A DNA stretch of 64,000 nucleotides from Dentipellis sp. KUC8613 (lineage: Eukaryota; Basidiomycota; Agaricomycetes; Russulales; Hericiaceae), in NCBI GenBank assembly GCA_002286715.1, contig NSJX01000057.1, forward strand, positions 67,251-131,250, in the 5' to 3' direction. A model generated the notes under the pieces. That model was given only the letters and a program-made list of their open reading frames with translations, did no database searches and was not told the origin of the DNA. Shown here piece by piece: positions 1 to 10,826 of this stretch. Position numbers and translations under genes: made by a program. Every line of letters begins with the position of its first letter. The first letter of the stretch is position 1.

Positions 1-1317
1 CGTCGTTCAGCGGTCGGCTGTGGGGTGTGGCCTGAGTCCGATGGGAGGTGGGCGTTCGAGTCCGACCCGACGCAAGGCGGCTGTGGGCGTCCTGAGTCCG
101 AGTCCGATGGGATGCGGACGACGGAGGTGAAGAAGGTGAATGAGAGGAGGGATGCGAGGATGGAGGGTGGGATGGGATGGCCGGTGATGTCGGGTTCGAG
201 CGTTGGGGTTGGGTGGTCGGCCGAAGGTGAGGTGAGGGTGGACGGGGTTGTGGGTTGTTCGGGAGGAATAAGGGGAGGAGAAGAACGTGGTGAGTCGTCG
301 CTTCGTGGATACTTGTCTGGTTCTCATTGTCCGGTGAGTATCAGCTTCAGCGTCGACGCAGCGGGTCTCTAGATGCTATAGACCACCCGCTAGTATCGAT
401 GGACGTGCCGCAGCTACCACAGGCCTAGGCACAACAGTGGCATGGTGTAAATGCCTCGTTCCCACTTCATCCCCGTACGCTCAACGGCATCGTATCAGAC
501 GTACCAGGATAACTCACAGTGCGTCTTGCGCAGTTGAGTTGCTTGACCTCACATTCAGGCTTGCGCATACGTGCGCCTTCCATGGCTCTCGGAAGTGAGT
601 TCCAGTCCGGTGCTGTACACCGCGCGGCAACATCGCGGCTGCTCCAACTCTAAATTATAGCCTCGCGCCTCGGACGTGGAAGTGTTCGTATGCCCTGCAA
701 TGCACTGATTCCGCGGAGAGCATGGCCGCAGACCGGAATAGCAGACTCGGGAGCGCACACGACACCTATATGCCGCACCTACAATCGCTACAGGCAGCGG
801 CTTCGCTGTCCATCCTGCGGCATATATGCGCATTTATGCTGCCGAGAAGCACATGCGGGGCTACTAGTCAAAGAAAGTAAGCAGCTGCAGTCGTCCCGGG
901 CCCTTCAACTGCCGCAGCCGCAGGCCAGTTCTCGCACTGACACGATGCATGCTAGCATGAAGTACCCACCGGCCGTCAGATAGACTCGTTCCCCGCACCC
1001 GTCGTCCGTCGTGGCACCCTCCCCGCTCACCTCGCCGACCGACATTACACCGACACCATCCCCCAGCGCCCCGACGGCAACACGCGACAAGGAGAACAGA
1101 ACAAAACACGCGCACGCACGCACGCACGGAGGTCAGAACGTTCCCCTTCCACATTCCACCGAAGCCCTTCTCCTTCTCCTGCTCCGTCCCGGCGTCAGAG
1201 CTTCGGCTTCGGATTCTGGAAGGCACGCGCCGTGTCGGCGGGTCGGCGTGCGGCGTGGGGGGCGTGTGCGCTTCTGCCGCCGCTCTGCCCCCATTGGCAT
1301 CTATCCCACCTTACGCT

Positions 1318-1390
1318 CGCAGGCTCGCAGGCTCTCATGATCAGGCTCGCAGGCTCGCAGGCTCTCATGATCAGGCTCGCAGGCTCGCAC
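1318..1390. repeat. Minisatellite, 30-bp period
   Basis: The phrase gctctcatgatcaggctcgc recurs exactly 30 bp apart and is flanked by extra aggctcgc blocks, giving roughly two and a half units with an internal 8-bp sub-repeat. The unit keeps several frames open, which explains spurious overlapping reading frames here. Confidence 0.8.
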
Positions 1391-1431
1391 GGCGCGGAAC
1401 AGGCGACCCGATCGGGACGTCCGCACTGTGG

Positions 1432-1476
1432 ATATGGATGTGGATATGGATATGGATGTGGATATGGATGTGGACA
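1432..1476. repeat. Hexanucleotide repeat GGATAT/GGATGT
   Basis: About seven alternating hexamers ggatat and ggatgt form a short variant microsatellite. It is open on both strands but has no coding context. Confidence 0.8.
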
Positions 1477-2249
1477 GGCGCGCGCCGATGGTGGTGGCCT
1501 CTGTGCATGGGGCATAGGGCCTGGGGCGCACATTGCCGAATTCGAAGAAGGGAGCGTGAGGAGGCAGCGAGAAGGGACCAAGGACCGAGTAGCGGGAAAG
1601 GCCCGTGCGTCCTAGGGAGTCGAGTCGAGGCCCAGTGGCCAGCGCGTCCGAATGCAGATGCAGATGCGTGGCGCCGCTTTGAGTCTGACAGGCTGATAGA
1701 TGCCGATGCACGGCGTCGACATGGACGCTTCTCAATGCGGACACGGACGCTTTCGAATTCGATATTCCATTTGATTCCGTTCTGTTCTGTCGTGCGGCTG
1801 GTGTTTCATGTGGGATGACAGCGACAGCGACGTCGACCCGTCGGGATCCTCCGCGTCTGTGCCGGACTGCTGGTGCACTCGATGCGGCGGGCGTCCGGAG
1901 GCTGCCGTGGGCTGGAGGGTTGCAGGTCCGTCGGAAATTTTGAAACAGCCTTATCATAGATGATAATGCTATTTTGAGAATCGTCCATTATCATAGAAGA
2001 GTCGCTAATGACAATGACGCGTGCACTGCATTACCATACCCATGATCATGGATATGACCATGGCACTTATCATGACTTCACAATAAGTTATCCCTATGCC
2101 GTTCCTTACCGGCCCGGGTCGTTCTCACTTCACGCTCTTACGAAGGCATTGTTGTTGTACTTCAGTCTAACCTTACTATCTGAGGCTTACTATTTATAGT
2201 TTTCGTTACTTCGTTATGCTTCGCCTTTCATGGTTCATTTTATTGTTCT

Positions 2250-2340
2250 GCCCTCCGCGAGATTTGAACTCGCGACCTCTAATGTACAACTGTATACTAT
2301 TGTGTTTCTACCACTGTGGGCAACGTTAGGCATATCCGGC
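2250..2340 (-). pseudogene. tRNA-like relic
   Basis: Read on the minus strand, the segment ends with a perfect T-arm: GCGAG, loop TTCAAAT, CTCGC, preceded by AGGTC, which matches an internal B-box promoter. The trinucleotide block GTGGTAGA matches the A-box/D-loop of many eukaryotic tRNAs. The acceptor stem pairs only partly (GCC with GGC at the ends) and I cannot draw a proper anticodon stem. The loop could contain GTA, as in tRNA-Tyr, but this is weak. It is best read as a decayed tRNA or a tRNA-derived SINE head rather than a working gene. Confidence 0.4.
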
Positions 2341-2782
2341 AGAAATAGTTTGAATTAAGTGAGAAATAATTACTATTTTCTTCAACATTTTTTCATCAGA
2401 TATATTGAGATATAATTTCAAATATTACCACCCCTCATAACTACGGAAAAAGGCTTGACTAAATTCAAAATTTTATCAAACTATATGCTTCGAAAAAAAT
2501 CACGACGCCGACACGACACGACGCCGACAAACGACTTCGCGAGTCCGCGAATCGGCTGTCGTGTCTGTTGCGATCGCAGACATGCGACTCATGACCGACA
2601 TTTGAGAATCGCATCCGACTCGTACGAATCGCGCCCGAATCACGAGCGAAGTTGCTGAGACCCGACGCTCGAGCGCATTATTGTGGCCTTCATTCTCATC
2701 CGTGATACGCTGGAGAATATTATATATTAGCACTATCAGGACTCATGCGGGCCCCTTCTTTCACACTAACAAATGTCTCGGC

Positions 2783-2950
2783 GCTGCAGTTACACGTGCT
2801 CCCGGCTACGAGCCGTGGTACTAGCACAGCAAACACCTTTGGAAGCACTCGGCATTGCATGCTCGGTGAGAGGGTGTGCGGTGCAGGGAAGTACTGGCGC
2901 GAGTGTCAAGTGGGGCAACGACTTGGAGTGCTGCAGGCACTCATGCTGGC
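2783..2950 (+). repeat. Diverged dispersed repeat, copy 1
   Basis: Begins ctgcagttacacgtgc, followed by ggctacgagc. It matches 4556-4700 at its start and again near its end (acgacttggagtgctgcaggcactc against atgacttgggtgttgcaagcactc, split by a variable middle). Two anchored blocks in the same order and spacing indicate an old duplicated element of about 160 bp. No coding potential is shared. Confidence 0.55.
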
Positions 2951-4555
2951 CGCTTATGTATGCTGATTGCGCCATGGACGCCGAGGCGGTGACATCAAGT
3001 TGAAGCGCAGGAGAGAAGTAAAGGCGGTGAGTGTGTCAGTTGCAATGAGCTCGACAACAGTTCTAGTGGTAGCCTGCGCGCGATTAGTCAGTACATACTT
3101 ACAGAGAGTAGGAGAAAGAGGACGCACGAAGCCCGCCCATATTCTTATACCCGGTGTTGGCAATCACCCATGGCCCTCCTTATCCTGCCCTCCCTTGTCC
3201 TCCTCGCCCCGCAGCTTCGTCTATTGCTCATCGTATGCCCCTCCACGCTATTGCCCCGCCAAACTCCCACATCCCGAACCTCACGTACCCACGCGCCCAA
3301 CGCCCAAAAGCCGACCGACCGACTCGTCATCAGGTAGATGCGCCAGTACCGCGCGCTCCGAGTCGTACAGCTCCACGCACATTGCGCTGTCCTATTCTGC
3401 ATAGGCGCCATCGAGCCAGATATCGCCCGGCACGTCCTGTTCACGCCTGTCCGTGTGCAGCGCCGTGCTCGAGAAGCGCTTTGAGAAGTATGTGATGGTA
3501 GACTCGATGATGCCAGACACGTTGAGACTCGAAAAGCGTGCCGAGTTGGGCGATGGGCTGTGGGACTGTGATATTGGCGTGGAGGAGGTCGATGTTGTCG
3601 ACGCTGCGTGAGCCCTCTATGTCGCCCTAAGGTTGAGATTCTGACAGAGAACGACTATCATAGAAGTAGTGCACATACCTACACTTACAGCGTTGCTGTT
3701 GTCTTTGTCTCCGATACGAGGTCCGTTTCGACAACGCCGGGCATGACGCAAGAGTAGTTCACATCGCCAGCGTAGGCATTGAAGGCCTGCAACTGCGAGA
3801 GCGGCTGCCGGATGGAAAGCGGAACATGGCTGCGACGGGAGTGACATGGCGATCGTATCGAGCGCTGCTGGCTGGCGCGGGGGCGGTATGAGTGCGCTGG
3901 GAGCAGCATCTAAAGCGGGGGCGTCATGCTGCTGCTCGCGGGGCCTCCATGTCGAAGCTCCAAGATCGAAGAGACCCTGCACATGCGGGTGACGACTGTT
4001 CGGGAAGAAAATAGGTGGCGGAAGACATGGTCAGGATGGGTCAAGGAAGACGGTGTGGTATTCCTCGAAGTGGTAACTGAAGGCGTGCAGATCGAGGCTG
4101 CGGCAGCTGTAGTTGCGGCACTGAGATGAGTTAAGGAAGACAAGGTAGGCAGGCAAGGTTTGACCACGGACCAATAGACGGGTCACAATTCCCACGGACT
4201 ATTTAATATATTTACGACCAGAGAGCTGGTGATCATGACAGAGTCTCTCGACAGACTCGTAACTGTGCAATGACGGATAAGTTGCATGGCCTCTATCATA
4301 CCATTGACACCTTCAACGTCGCTATCACTACCACGACGGATTACGCAGGCAGGAAGACAACTGCGTCACATTGATATAGGGCAATGCGACTTGTATTTGG
4401 ACGAATTGCCGAGTCGCAACCGACCGTCGTTGATGCTCCAACGTGCTTCATGTCGTATCCGTCACTCTCGTTCAAAATACAACATAGTATAGCATACTGT
4501 ACAGTGACGCTATCAGTGAATACGTTCCGATAATACGCCAATGAACGCCCTGGTA

Positions 4556-4700
4556 CTGCAGTTACACGTGCCTGCGGCTATGAGCAGTGCGAGACTGCAC
4601 GGCCAACGCCTGCGGCAGCGACCAGCACCGTATGCACGACGGGAGGCCGCTGTATGGCGTAGGGTGAGCGCGATGACTTGGGTGTTGCAAGCACTCGCGA
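4556..4700 (+). repeat. Diverged dispersed repeat, copy 2
   Basis: Direct-orientation partner of 2783-2950. The first 30 bases differ at about four positions; the middle is diverged and the last 25 bases align again. The length and lack of terminal features do not identify the element class. Confidence 0.55.
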
Positions 4701-5246
4701 GTGTGCCCACGCCGATCCCGACGTGGTCGTCAGAGTGCGTGTAGCGGTAGACTGCATAGAGTCTCAGCAAGGCCGACAAGGGCAGCGGTGTCGAGACGGG
4801 CTACAAGAGGTTCTCGCAGGCGGCGTCGATGTTAGCGGTCCCGACTGACAACACAGAGGGCGCTTTTGTGATTGCCGGCAGCGAAGCGCGCACAAAATTG
4901 ACGTCGTGCTCAAAGGATTCTGAGCGGGAGCGGACGCGCCGTCGCTCGCGCCAGCGTTCGTGTCAAAGAGCGTCGCGGGGACATGTAGCTGCTGGACGCA
5001 TCGTGCTAGCGCGAGAGACCTGTGTTGGCGGTGTTGGATATAGCGCGGGAATCGTCTACGCAGCCAACAAGGCCGTTGAGGGCTATGACGGCAGAGGCAG
5101 CTACAAGAACTGTGGGCGCGAGGATGGGGTATTACGAAAGCCGTAAGATGGCAGTCCTGTCGACCACGGAGAGCAGCTACACTGCATAGTATGGAAGGCT
5201 GCTCCCTAACCCTGAGATGAATAACGTTCTTCGAGATCAGAGACGC

Positions 5247-5465
5247 CTACCATCTACAGACACCACGAGTCACAACGTAGAGGATTAAGCTCCAGTCCAT
5301 CCTGTGCTGCTTGTACGGGCGGATACCCCTTTGCAACGGCACGTGAAGAACTGAGTCAAGAACCAAAATCTTGGATCGCTTGGAGCGAGCACAACGAACC
5401 GCGGTGATACGTTGTGCATTGTGAATAGACGATGGTGAGTGCACCAAATACCTATCAGGATACAA
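5247..5465 (-). pseudogene. Relic of duplicated unknown gene, copy 1
   Basis: On the minus strand a short open frame contains RITAVRCARSKRSK, then VLDSVLHV and later MDWSLIL. The minus-strand frame at 8109-8330 has RIAAVRLLAQ, ILDLLLL and IDWSSEL in the same order, so the two segments appear to be diverged copies of one coding exon. Both are followed by a similar splice-like context near a shared atcagagac block. There is no domain I recognise, and neither copy has a complete gene around it. Confidence 0.3.
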
Positions 5466-7049
5466 ATCTACTGCACATCATTGATCTAAAAAGCCAAGTA
5501 CCACAGAAAGGGATGCATTACCATGAGGGTCCGTGAGCACCTTTTTCCATTATAGAGAAGACCGAAGAGAACATCACGGCTCTCAGTTGCCACGGGCATT
5601 GCATTGAACTTGACATCACTACCGATGTTCAAGACGTGCCACTCATCTTCTTACGGAGAGGCGTCTTTAATGATGAATTTAGAATGTGTCGAGGATCGTG
5701 CGCGCGCCGTGCGCATGCCCGCCGTCAAAAAGTAGCGATCCAGATCGCGGATCGCGGATTTCCTGCACAGGCGTGAAATCAGCACATTACGCATGACACC
5801 GCCGTCGAAATCGCCTCCCTGGTGTGCAGATCGCAGGTCGAATTTTTGGCATTAAGCGTTGCCCAGAGGTGCTCGGGCGCGATCGCTACGCCGCATGGGG
5901 CATATCGTTGATATCCGCCTGCGAGGGGTTAAGTCGGCCAGTGTGTACGTGCCCTACGTCGTAATGTTGATCGCGGAGTCGGCATAGTCAGGGTTGATGA
6001 TGCATGCTTGCAACTGCTCTAGATAAAATAGCCAGGCGCAAAGAAGAAAGATGTCAGGGAGACCGGATGGACGTGATTGGAGAGAAGGGGACCTACAAAG
6101 CACCCGTGGGCGTGCGAGGGTGAAGATGTCGTTACCCTACGAGGCACTGGTCGCATTCAAGTTGCACAAGACGACCAAGATCCACGGCGTCGGCATGGTG
6201 TGCGCACGTCAGGCCATCAGGGCGGTCGACAGCAAAGAATGAGACATACTGAAGTCTCTCGCATCGTTCTCTACAGTCGAGTTAATTGACAAGTCGCAAA
6301 GCAGACCAAGAGTCACTTGCGATGTGCGAACCCGTGAACCTGCGAGTGTTGCAATATTGGCATTCGCATCGATTGGACGTCAGCCAACTCTCTGCTACTT
6401 AGTGACTGTAGACGTCTACCCAGCAGCCAACGTAGTGCAATGAGTCGGAGCCGTGGTTCTCCACCATACTGCCAAGGACCTTCTAGGATCGACAGTGGTT
6501 GTCGAGATGCACTTGACGCTGCGCGGCACGTGGACAGCCGTGCCGAATGCTGTGGTCGCTGGTACTGCACGTTGAATATAGGGAGCTCCTCCAGTCCGAC
6601 TATCCCCTCTTGCCCATTCACGGGAACTTTCGGAAACGCGATGCGGATGGCACCGACGTTGGTGTCCTGCACATCGTGTCTGTTGGCCGCCTTGCTTGCG
6701 CGAACGGTGGCATGCTCAAAGTTGATGATGTCGCAGTTTGTGTGTGTCAGTATCCTTGCGGGCTGGATGGCTTTTGTGTGCTGAAGACACTGAGGATCGT
6801 CACGGGGATGGTGGGAGATAGTCGTTGAGCATAAGGCCATTCATGCCGGTGTTGGTGGCGGTCTACCCCAGCGGTGGGCGAGGCATTCCTGGACGCGCTG
6901 GAGCTCGTGCTCTTGTCAGGCAAAGGCCTCAGACACTCTATAGCACCGTATGGACCAACACATAGATGAGCCGCTTGCTCGTAACGGGGCTGTCAAAGCT
7001 GCTAGTCCACAGTGGCGAGGACGGGGCGATCTGCACATTGCCCGGCCTA

Positions 7050-7560
7050 CGCGAGGCAGGCTGAGCGTACCGTTCTAGGGATCCTACCGGATAAACCGAT
7101 CTGCCTGATGGCGACGGCAGTTAACACGGGCGCCGCGGCGGTCACGTCACACGCGAACAGCTCTACGGACAGCGTCGTGGAAGGGGACGCTGCCATCGTC
7201 GAGCGTGCCTTCAGTGATGGGGCGTGGCCTTGCGGGTGCGACGCTGAGGTGGTCGCCTTTTCGGGCGAAAGGAAGTGTAATGTGCCATTGCTGAGCGAGT
7301 TGTACGAGCAGCCAGTTTGCCCGACGAAGGCGACCATGGACCAGGCGAGACAGATGCCCAGTGCGGCGAGGAGCGCTTGAATGTTCCCGGTGTTCGTCTT
7401 TTATACTCCCTAGCCCAACGCGTTGGCGTAGATCGGGCCGCGCACGGTGCCAAATCACACGACGCAGGCGCAGCAATAGGTGAAGCTTCCGATGGCGAGC
7501 ACGAAGGACAGGCGAGCGATGGAGGGCGTGAGCGATCGTTGGCTATGTCGAGAGTCTGAA
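7050..7560 (-). pseudogene. Broken multi-pass membrane protein relic
   Basis: Read on the minus strand, one frame gives two hydrophobic segments, SIARLSFVLAIGSFTY followed by cysteine-rich residues, then ALLAALGICLAWSMVAFVG, with in-frame stops between and after them. The order of a short loop, glycine-rich helix and LGIC helix resembles part of an MFS/UNC93-like transporter, but the match is weak and no other part of such a gene is readable nearby. I infer a dead transporter fragment; the family call is tentative. Confidence 0.25.
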
Positions 7561-8108
7561 AGAGGAGCCGTGTCTCGCGGAGGAAGCCCATCTTTTCGGA
7601 GGCAGACAAGTGAGAAGACCCCCAACCCACACAGCTAAGACCCGACGCCCCCACACTGCAGGGAATATCTGGAATACCTGCAGGAGCCGAGCTACTGTCG
7701 ACGCGGGAAATGGAAATAGTAGCGGTGGTAGTCGAAAGCGTTTCATTGATAAGCTGACGAGTGTGATGGGCTAGGACGCTTCAGTTGTGATGCAGAAGCA
7801 AAGTCAGAGACAAGACCACGTTCTAATAGACGCAGAAAAACGAACGTACTGGGTAAAATGACTCGGACCATACATGAGGAGAATGCATGCGCAGTGCCAA
7901 GCGTACTGAGCTAGTATAATGTTCCGCTCACAACTCTGTCAGCGAGACACTATTCTTGGGTGTTGCTACACTCACTGTCACCACCAGGCACCCGTATATC
8001 ACACACAGCCGTATATCATTGCATGACATATTGATCAAGCTGCTCTCTATCGTCGTCTTAGTTGTTCGTGAGATAAAGAGCACTTTCAAAGTTCGAAATC
8101 AGAGACAC

Positions 8109-8330
8109 TTACGCTGTGAAAATGCACGAGAGCTCAGAGGACCAATCTATTGACTGTGGCACACTCAGCGACACATCGATCATGAGCTTAGTGATAAGAA
8201 GTAGCAAATCAAGAATTGGAAACCTGAGACGACATTGGGCGAGCAGTCGAACCGCGGCGATGCGTGACAATGCAATGTGATGTGACACGATGTGAACGTC
8301 GTCGTGACCAGTACGTGCCGACCGATCTCG
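8109..8330 (-). pseudogene. Relic of duplicated unknown gene, copy 2
   Basis: Diverged partner of 5247-5465 on the same strand (RIAAVRLLAQ, ILDLLLL, IDWSSEL in matching order). At DNA level the clearest shared block is gcgagca...cgaaccgcgg...gatgcgt near 8240, against the equivalent near 5380. No full gene can be built around it. Confidence 0.3.
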
Positions 8331-9915
8331 GAACTGTGCTACGGCTTCCCAACTTGCCAATCCTTGCACGTGTACCGCCGGAAGGGCCAGGGTATCGCGT
8401 TGGACTAATAATCTCGCCGAAAGACTCTCGAGCGTGAAGAATCGAGAGTTCTACAGCGCGTTCGCTGATGACCTGCCAACAAGGTGAGACTCTTGTTACT
8501 TATGTCTTCTCTCACTGCTAGCAACCAGACGTTTCCCCGGTGGACGCCATGGGCTCTGGGTCCGGCCTCGGAGTGTCTCCCGACCAAGACAAAGAGATGC
8601 GATCGAAACATGAAGATGCGGGAACAAGTGTAATTCACAGCGAACAGCATGGTACGTCCCACGAGCACATACGTGCGTCAAGCAGAGGCTGACTTCAAGA
8701 CTACCGAGGAATCGTGCCTGTCTTCCGCTTTGCCTATCATGCTCGTTAGGCCATGATAACTTCAAGATAGAGTCTTACCTGCACGTCAAGCGCCGCCCAA
8801 GGCAGGCCTGCGATTAGCAGTTTCCTCGCATCTCGCCCCGTCACCCTCGGTGTGAAGCACGGCCCCATCCATCGTGTCCATTGGTTTCAATGCCCGCTAC
8901 TACCCTGTCGCGAAAGATCTGGAGTTCCTTGTCTTTTTTTAGACTAAGAAACGACCCATCCCGTTTGTGTCAAGATCCATGTAGTTTGATTTCCGAATAC
9001 AACCATCTCCAGCGTGACGCAATAGATGAGTCCTACTTTCATCGTGGCAAGAATACTACTCACGGTGACAGTTGTAAAGCGAGGTCGGATCTTGAGGTCA
9101 GGCATGCCGCTTTGCACTAGACGAACCAGCTCAAGTCGTCGGGTGCAATGACGTAGGGGCATTCAGCATGAGCAGGAAGTGTAGTGGCTTGCAAACATAG
9201 AGGAACTGAAGCGTTACATTGGAGGTCGCGGAACCGTACCTCGAGCTTGACCTGTACGCCACCGCTCGCGCTCACCACGCTCCCCGCGGTAGGACTACGC
9301 GCGCTCGCCCAGCGCTGTAATGTTTCAGACCCGCCCGCTGCTGGCCCATTCAGTGCAGACTTGCGCGCTTGTGCGCTGCAGAAGCAGGAGGCCGAGCTCA
9401 GCGGTCAATTCCATGTCGCCGTCATCGTCATTATCTATGCCACCATCTCTGCCACCACGAACGCATCCACATGCCACAGTATGTGGCCGTGTCCACCTTT
9501 GCTGGAGGGACCATCACTCCCATGAAGCTGCTCGCAAAACGAGGCCCGTCATTCACGCATAAGACATGCTGCAATCTGCTGCGCCGTATATGAGGTGATT
9601 CAGCTTGTACGCGGGGCTGAGGCGATCATGTCGGCGACGAAGATCTTCAACTTGAGATTAGGCCAGGAACGGATTCGAGAGGGCGTATGCAGTTCGGGTG
9701 GACTACGCCTGAAAACTGTGTTTGTACAGCTCATTTTCGACATTTATCATAGAGTATGTAGTATAGGCTGTCGTGTAGTTGAGATATGAGAAACATAACT
9801 TGTAGCTAAGAACCGTCACAACTGAGGGCTGCCGTACTGATTCCGTGACCGTGTAATATACGCGCTCGTGACTGCGCGGCGTATCCGACAGGTCGGCGCC
9901 GCACATCTATCCTAG

Positions 9916-10826
9916 CGCGTCTAAGCCTTCCCTCTTCCTCTAAACGAGCTTCTCCCTCTAAGCAAGCTGTTCCTTTCAAAGGTACTTGAACGTGTCTTCG
10001 GCCCACACCAGCTATTCTTCGGCCTGCTTGCCAGACGTCGAACTTCCCATGGTGCGTATATCTGTCGTCTTCTCGTCGATGTACTTTATTCACTCCTTCA
10101 CTGTTGAAGGATCCGCTTCAGCAGCCCGAGAACACAAATATCGCGGGACTCAACGGCGAAGATGAGATGGTGCGTATCTGTCTGTATACGATAGAAGGGC
10201 ATCTGCTCACAATTTCGTGGGCTCGCCGCAGGTAGTCGACCCGCCTGCTAACGTTTTGGTTCGTCCCGGTATTCAGCTATACCAAGTACCACGCTTACCA
10301 TTCCCTTCGCCACCGCTGCCGCCACTGTCTACAGCCAACTGAGTCGCCGACGCCGCTCGGAGAACCCATGGATGTAGACGACGTATTCATGGACGTCGAC
10401 CCCGACGTCGAACGCGGACAGGATGCCGATGGGATACCGATGAACATTGACGAGGTGCGCCCGAAATTTCTATAGTTACTTTCAAACCTCTCACGTTTAT
10501 CTATTTTCGCGTTGTATTCGACAGGCCTTCGTGCATGGCATCGAGCGCAGCGAAGCAGTGCCGATGGAGGTCGACGAGGTGCGTACTCGTTTTCCACAAA
10601 CCTCTTCAAACCCATACCGACTGTTGTGACATCTGCCTGGCATTTGAAAGGTTTTTGGGGGCAATGAGGATACTGGAGAAGCCGCTGCTGGTGTACAGCG
10701 TGGTGCTAGTGGTCGAGGGCCAGTGTTCTTTAATTGCGTGAGTTTTGTCCGGCGCTCCATCAACTCCATACGATGCTGAACTCACCACAGACCTTCGAAG
10801 TCCACATTCACATCCATCAAGGTTGA
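9916..10826 (+). CDS. Acidic disordered protein with repeated PM-x-V/I-D/E exons (5' end not found)
   Basis: Eight exons splice cleanly: 9916-9981, 10035-10051, 10110-10169, 10232-10258, 10335-10454, 10525-10578, 10651-10737 and 10791-10826 (TGA). Every junction has GT-AG signals and, after the first, phase 0. The protein is low-complexity: a Ser/Lys-rich start (SLPSSSKRASPSKQA), then acidic stretches carrying recurrent short motifs PMDPL, EMVVDP, PMDVDD, PMNIDE and PMEVDE, then a Gly/Arg-rich segment and the ending FEVHIHIHQG. The motif sits at or near exon borders, suggesting growth by exon duplication. I recognise no domain; it could be a nuclear or adaptor-like disordered protein, or a relic exon chain. 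The upstream exon and start codon were not found, so the model is partial. Confidence 0.5.

Larger units (their letters stand above)
1..2249. other. Gene-poor left edge, no supported gene
   Basis: No open frame here has convincing exon-intron structure or recognisable protein similarity. The first 300 bases are strongly G-rich on the plus strand, and a short phrase beginning ctgagtccga recurs near 31 and 91. Around 1110-1125 there is a short ACGC run. Two tandem repeats (1318-1390 and 1432-1476) are listed separately. The composition suggests degenerate intergenic or transposon-derived sequence; I see no terminal telomeric repeat. Confidence 0.5.
2341..9915. other. Long decayed region with repeats and protein relics
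   Basis: No intact gene is supported over these 7.5 kb. It contains a diverged repeat pair (2783-2950 and 4556-4700), two similar minus-strand relics (5247-5465 and 8109-8330) and a stretch with broken membrane-protein coding (7050-7560 minus). The minus strand near 3690-3900 contains PGVVETDL, reminiscent of a short-chain dehydrogenase, but without supporting context. The remainder looks like eroded mobile or duplicated DNA. Confidence 0.5.

Noticed and set aside
1..300. Subtelomeric or telomeric G-rich repeat
   Set aside because: The G-rich strand lacks any regular TTAGGG-type unit; only one short phrase repeats.
1300..1960. Overlapping long frames on both strands around the minisatellites
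   Set aside because: The frames exist because the 30-bp and 6-bp repeats contain no stops; outside the repeats they show no coding character.
3685..3909. Short-chain dehydrogenase fragment (PGVVETDL)
   Set aside because: Only eight residues look familiar and no Rossmann glycine motif or YxxxK is readable nearby in any frame.
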